DNA of 11,710 bases, from contig JAOXYB010050902.1 in the NCBI GenBank assembly GCA_028565635.1, forward strand, positions 1 through 11,710, in the 5' to 3' direction. The translations under genes and the position numbers were made by a program. Below the pieces are notes generated by a model. It made no database searches. It saw only the letters and a program-made list of their open reading frames with translations, and was not told the origin of the DNA. Each line of letters opens with the position of its first letter. The first letter of the stretch is position 1. Below, piece by piece: positions 9,703 through 11,710 of the stretch. This DNA is from Phoronis ovalis. Taxonomy: Eukaryota; Phoronida; Phoronidae.

Positions 9703-10688
9703 TTTATTGACAATAATAAAATACAAGATGTGTATATATAGTGAAATTTTAGAATATACTAAAGAAAATAACAATGTATATGTATTATTTAATAGATGTG
9801 TTGATGGTATTTGATTTGTGTTAATGACATAATGTATTGTGATTTATTTTTTTGTGTAATATAATACATCAAAAAAAAGAAATGAAACAAAGAGGTTCTG
9901 ATATTCATTTTCGTATCATAGACATACTATCGATTCGTTACGGAGAAGAGTCCAGTCTGATATTAAATATATCTATTATTGGTATACGAAACAACTGGTA
10001 AAATCAATTACTCAATCCCGCGAGATTTATAAAAGAACGAGAACAAATTGAGTTGAGGCGTTTGAAAGTAAAACAACCAACATTATGCATTCTTAGGTTA
10101 ATTCTCTTATACTTTAAACATATTTTTCTATAATTATGTATATATAATTACTTTTAATTAAATATTATGACAGTTATGAAGTTAAAATAAACGCCTATGG
10201 CCTACCTGAAATGTTAAGTTACTAACTGTCTATCGTCCTAACCTGTTGTAAAGTGTTTGAATCTTAAATATTTTATGTTCGTTTGTTATTAATAAAAATG
10301 CATTTTTCACTCTGTGAAAAAAAGTAGAATGTGTTCTGAAAAAGCATGAATATCATGGAGATGCATTATTTGTAGTAATAATATACGGTCTGTTGCAAGA
10401 AAATAAATTTAAAAAGATGTATATAATTATGTTCTATGCAATATATATTAAAATGCTGTTCAAAGAGCCAGATCACGTGTGTTAGAAATAATTACACAAC
10501 AGAATTTGTTTACTATGATATTATTTCCAATTCTAACGTTTTCAGGCGCTTTGTAAATGCAGTGTTCAACTTTATTAAATTCAATTACCAGTCTCTACGT
10601 GAAGGATTTTTTGAAGAAAATAAGATTAACGATATTATCATGCAGGATTGCACAATTTTATATTTGATGTAATTAATTTTGTTTTTAG
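9703..10688. other. Likely LINE 3' UTR, then intron 1 to the exon 2 acceptor
   Basis: AT-rich sequence follows the LINE stop. An A-rich run after ATACATC near 9868-9880 may mark the 3' tail of the element, but no target-site duplication was identified. The frame at 10436-10672 (plus, 78 codons) ends just before exon 2; it has no domain resemblance and sits in the intron under the splice model. The pyrimidine-rich acceptor for exon 2 ends at 10688. Confidence 0.45.
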
Positions 10689-10886
10689 ATCATGCAGTAA
10701 CTAGCAATGTTTACTTCGAATTTAACGCTTCAACAGAAGCGGTTTGCAGGGGTATGTGTCAGAGTGGTTTCAACTGCTCAAGTGCCACCTACACAACAAG
10801 TGGCGTATGTAAGCTATCTTCAGACGAATTTTATAGTGTAACAGCTACAAGCGAAATAGAACAAGGAAGTGTTACCCTATTTCCAG
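10689..10886 (+). CDS. Exon 2: second PAN/apple-like domain
   Basis: The exon lies between the acceptor TTTTTAG|AT and the donor CAG|GTACAC; both boundaries are phase 1. Its 66 residues repeat the cysteine layout of exon 1: C132-x3-C136, C142, then SATYTTSGVCKL with C153, matching C49-x3-C53, C62 and GVNF...C78 in exon 1. The opening VYFEFNAS and the closing SVTLF strand also correspond. Sequons NAS (125) and NCS (141) suggest glycosylation. One PAN module per symmetric 1-1 exon is the classic arrangement for exon-shuffled extracellular domains. A second donor, GTAAGA at 10896, is 9 bases downstream in the same phase and would lengthen the exon to 10895, adding three residues. Intron 2 is 254 (or 245) bp. 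The exon call is solid; which donor is used is uncertain. Confidence 0.75.
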
Positions 10887-11140
10887 GTACACTATGTAAG
10901 AAACCTATTACAATGTACATATGAGTAATATGTGTATTGCTTACTTCTTTATATTTACAACTACTACTTGATCACCCTGTTAATAGTTTCATTATGTACT
11001 CTAACTCTACCTTCAATTCAGATTATTTAATTTGGATAAGTTAAAAATCATACCATACCTGTCCAAGAGCGTCTTTATCAATTTAAATATACTCGCACTT
11101 TTACATAGTTGTACACGACATGAATAAATATCTTTTCTAG

Positions 11141-11298
11141 TTCTACCGACCAGTTGTCTGAGTATATACATGTCAGGCAAGACTGCCAGTGGAACGTACA
11201 AGATTGACTCAGATGGAATGAATAATGGCGTCAATCTGTTTGAAGTTGAATGCAACATGACATCTAATCCCCCAAGAACTATAGCACACCACGATAGT
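11141..11298 (+). CDS. Exon 3: start of a fibrinogen-like (CASPR/CNTNAP-type) domain; gene continues beyond the window
   Basis: The acceptor TCTTTTCTAG|TT joins in phase 1 to exon 2. The donor AGT|GTGAGT at 11298/11299 leaves phase 0. The encoded stretch runs LPTSCLSIYMSG, then KTASGTYKIDSDG, then LFEVECNMT and ending TIAHHDS. This is the N-terminal signature of fibrinogen-like domains in contactin-associated proteins and relatives: Cys, SGxYxIDxDG, FxVxCxM, then a T-hydrophobic-xHHDS strand. C184 and C216 would be the first conserved disulfide pair. NMT (217) is a possible glycosylation site. The signature needs codons upstream of the ATG at 11170, which supports the splice at 11140. The remainder of this domain and any EGF, laminin-G, transmembrane or other modules lie downstream. 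Homology is confident at domain level only; the protein need not be a CNTNAP orthologue. Confidence 0.8.
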
Positions 11299-11710
11299 GT
11301 GAGTACTCACTGTTTAATTTTAAATTGTTTTAAATTGCTATTCTCCTTTTAATAATTACCTGTGGAATTGGACCCACACTAAATATATATATTTTGTCAA
11401 CGAATATTAGGCATTTCTAGAACTAGGTTAGAAATAGGTGTTTCTTAGACAGCATTGGTCGCCTCAGATAACGCCATCACACTCAAGTCTATTCTAAGCC
11501 TAGGTGGTATATAGTAGAAACTGCTAAGAAGGTATTGTTAGCAGGTAACCTTTTCAGTATTAACGTTAAAATGAATCTATACTCATAATAATGGTTGTGA
11601 TGGTTCTAATTTTCTATAAAATATGTTGCCTTAAAGAGAATTAATTATGCAGTTGTTTGTATCTCTATACTTAATTCAAGTTCCCCCGCATATATATATA
11701 TATATGCGGG
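11299..11710 (+). other. Start of intron 3, runs off the window
   Basis: It begins with the strong donor GTGAGT. No further exon of the fibrinogen-like domain was found; an expected continuation after HHDS is absent, so the next exon lies beyond 11710. The interval ends in a GC-capped AT palindrome, annotated separately. Confidence 0.55.
11685..11710. repeat. 26-bp perfect palindrome: (AT)8 capped by CCCGC/GCGGG
   Basis: Five bases CCCGC (11685-11689), eight AT units (11690-11705) and GCGGG (11706-11710) form an exact palindrome that ends on the last base of the window. Two more C precede it (11683-11684), so the palindrome may extend further downstream. It could form a cruciform and is a likely site of AT-repeat length change. 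Confidence 0.9.

Larger units (their letters stand above)
3977..10688 (+). other. Intron 1 (6712 bp, phase 1), rich in mobile-element debris
   Basis: The donor is CAG|GTAATG and the acceptor is a pyrimidine-rich stretch ending GTTTTTAG|AT at 10688. Splicing completes a split codon (G + AT, Asp) and continues the protein in frame. No exon-like segment with a PAN, fibrinogen or other extracellular domain was found inside, although a short cryptic exon cannot be excluded by eye. Contents are annotated separately: a long inverted repeat, a hammerhead-like motif, a hairpin-ended repeat and a LINE remnant. Confidence 0.65.

Noticed and set aside
10436-10672. 78-codon plus frame just before exon 2 as an additional exon
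   Set aside because: No domain similarity; the joined frame is complete without it, with matched phase 1 boundaries from exon 1 to exon 2.
11013-11258. 81-codon minus-strand frame across exon 3
   Set aside because: Antisense shadow of the fibrinogen-like exon and its upstream intron.

Overview
This looks like nuclear DNA from an invertebrate animal, most likely a lophotrochozoan and plausibly a mollusc. It is strongly AT-rich, gene-poor and full of degenerate repeats. It has no bacterial-style gene packing or ribosome binding sites. The only convincing host gene is split into small exons with GT...AG introns. The mollusc guess rests on the style of the PAN-containing secreted gene and of the LINE remnant, from memory of such families; no search was run.

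Layout. Positions 1-3600 hold no recognisable gene. Within them are a MITE-like element with imperfect terminal inverted repeats (about 1308-1561) and a perfect 27-bp tandem duplication (2682-2735). At 3640 a plus-strand gene begins. Exon 1 (3640-3976) encodes a signal peptide and a PAN/apple-like domain. Exon 2 (10689-10886, or to 10895 with an alternative donor) encodes a second PAN/apple-like domain. Exon 3 (11141-11298) encodes the start of a fibrinogen-like domain of the kind found in contactin-associated (CASPR/CNTNAP-like) proteins. The first two introns are both phase 1, so the exons join in one frame and read as interchangeable extracellular modules. The rest of the gene lies beyond position 11710.

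Intron 1 is 6712 bp and is where the mobile DNA sits. A long imperfect inverted repeat (4555-4888 against 7904-8164) carries nested hairpins of the TTGCAAAATGTA type. It is either a 3.6-kb inverted-repeat element or two oppositely oriented copies of one repeat. Between its arms, at 6355-6410, is a plus-strand motif matching the core of a type I hammerhead ribozyme with a minimal helix III, the form known from Penelope-like retroelements. A second repeat boundary with a CCCGTAA/TTACGGG hairpin lies at 8854-8880. A 5'-truncated, stop-containing LINE reverse-transcriptase 3' end with a zinc-knuckle-like C-x2-C-x7-H-x4-C motif lies at 9169-9702.

The protein is probably a secreted or cell-surface adhesion or recognition molecule: signal peptide, PAN, PAN, fibrinogen-like domain, then an unseen remainder. 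The mobile elements are not expected to work with it, but they are carried in its pre-mRNA if the intron 1 model is right. I see no CRISPR array, rRNA, tRNA or bacterial operon. The least ordinary features are the hammerhead-like motif and the long intronic inverted repeat.
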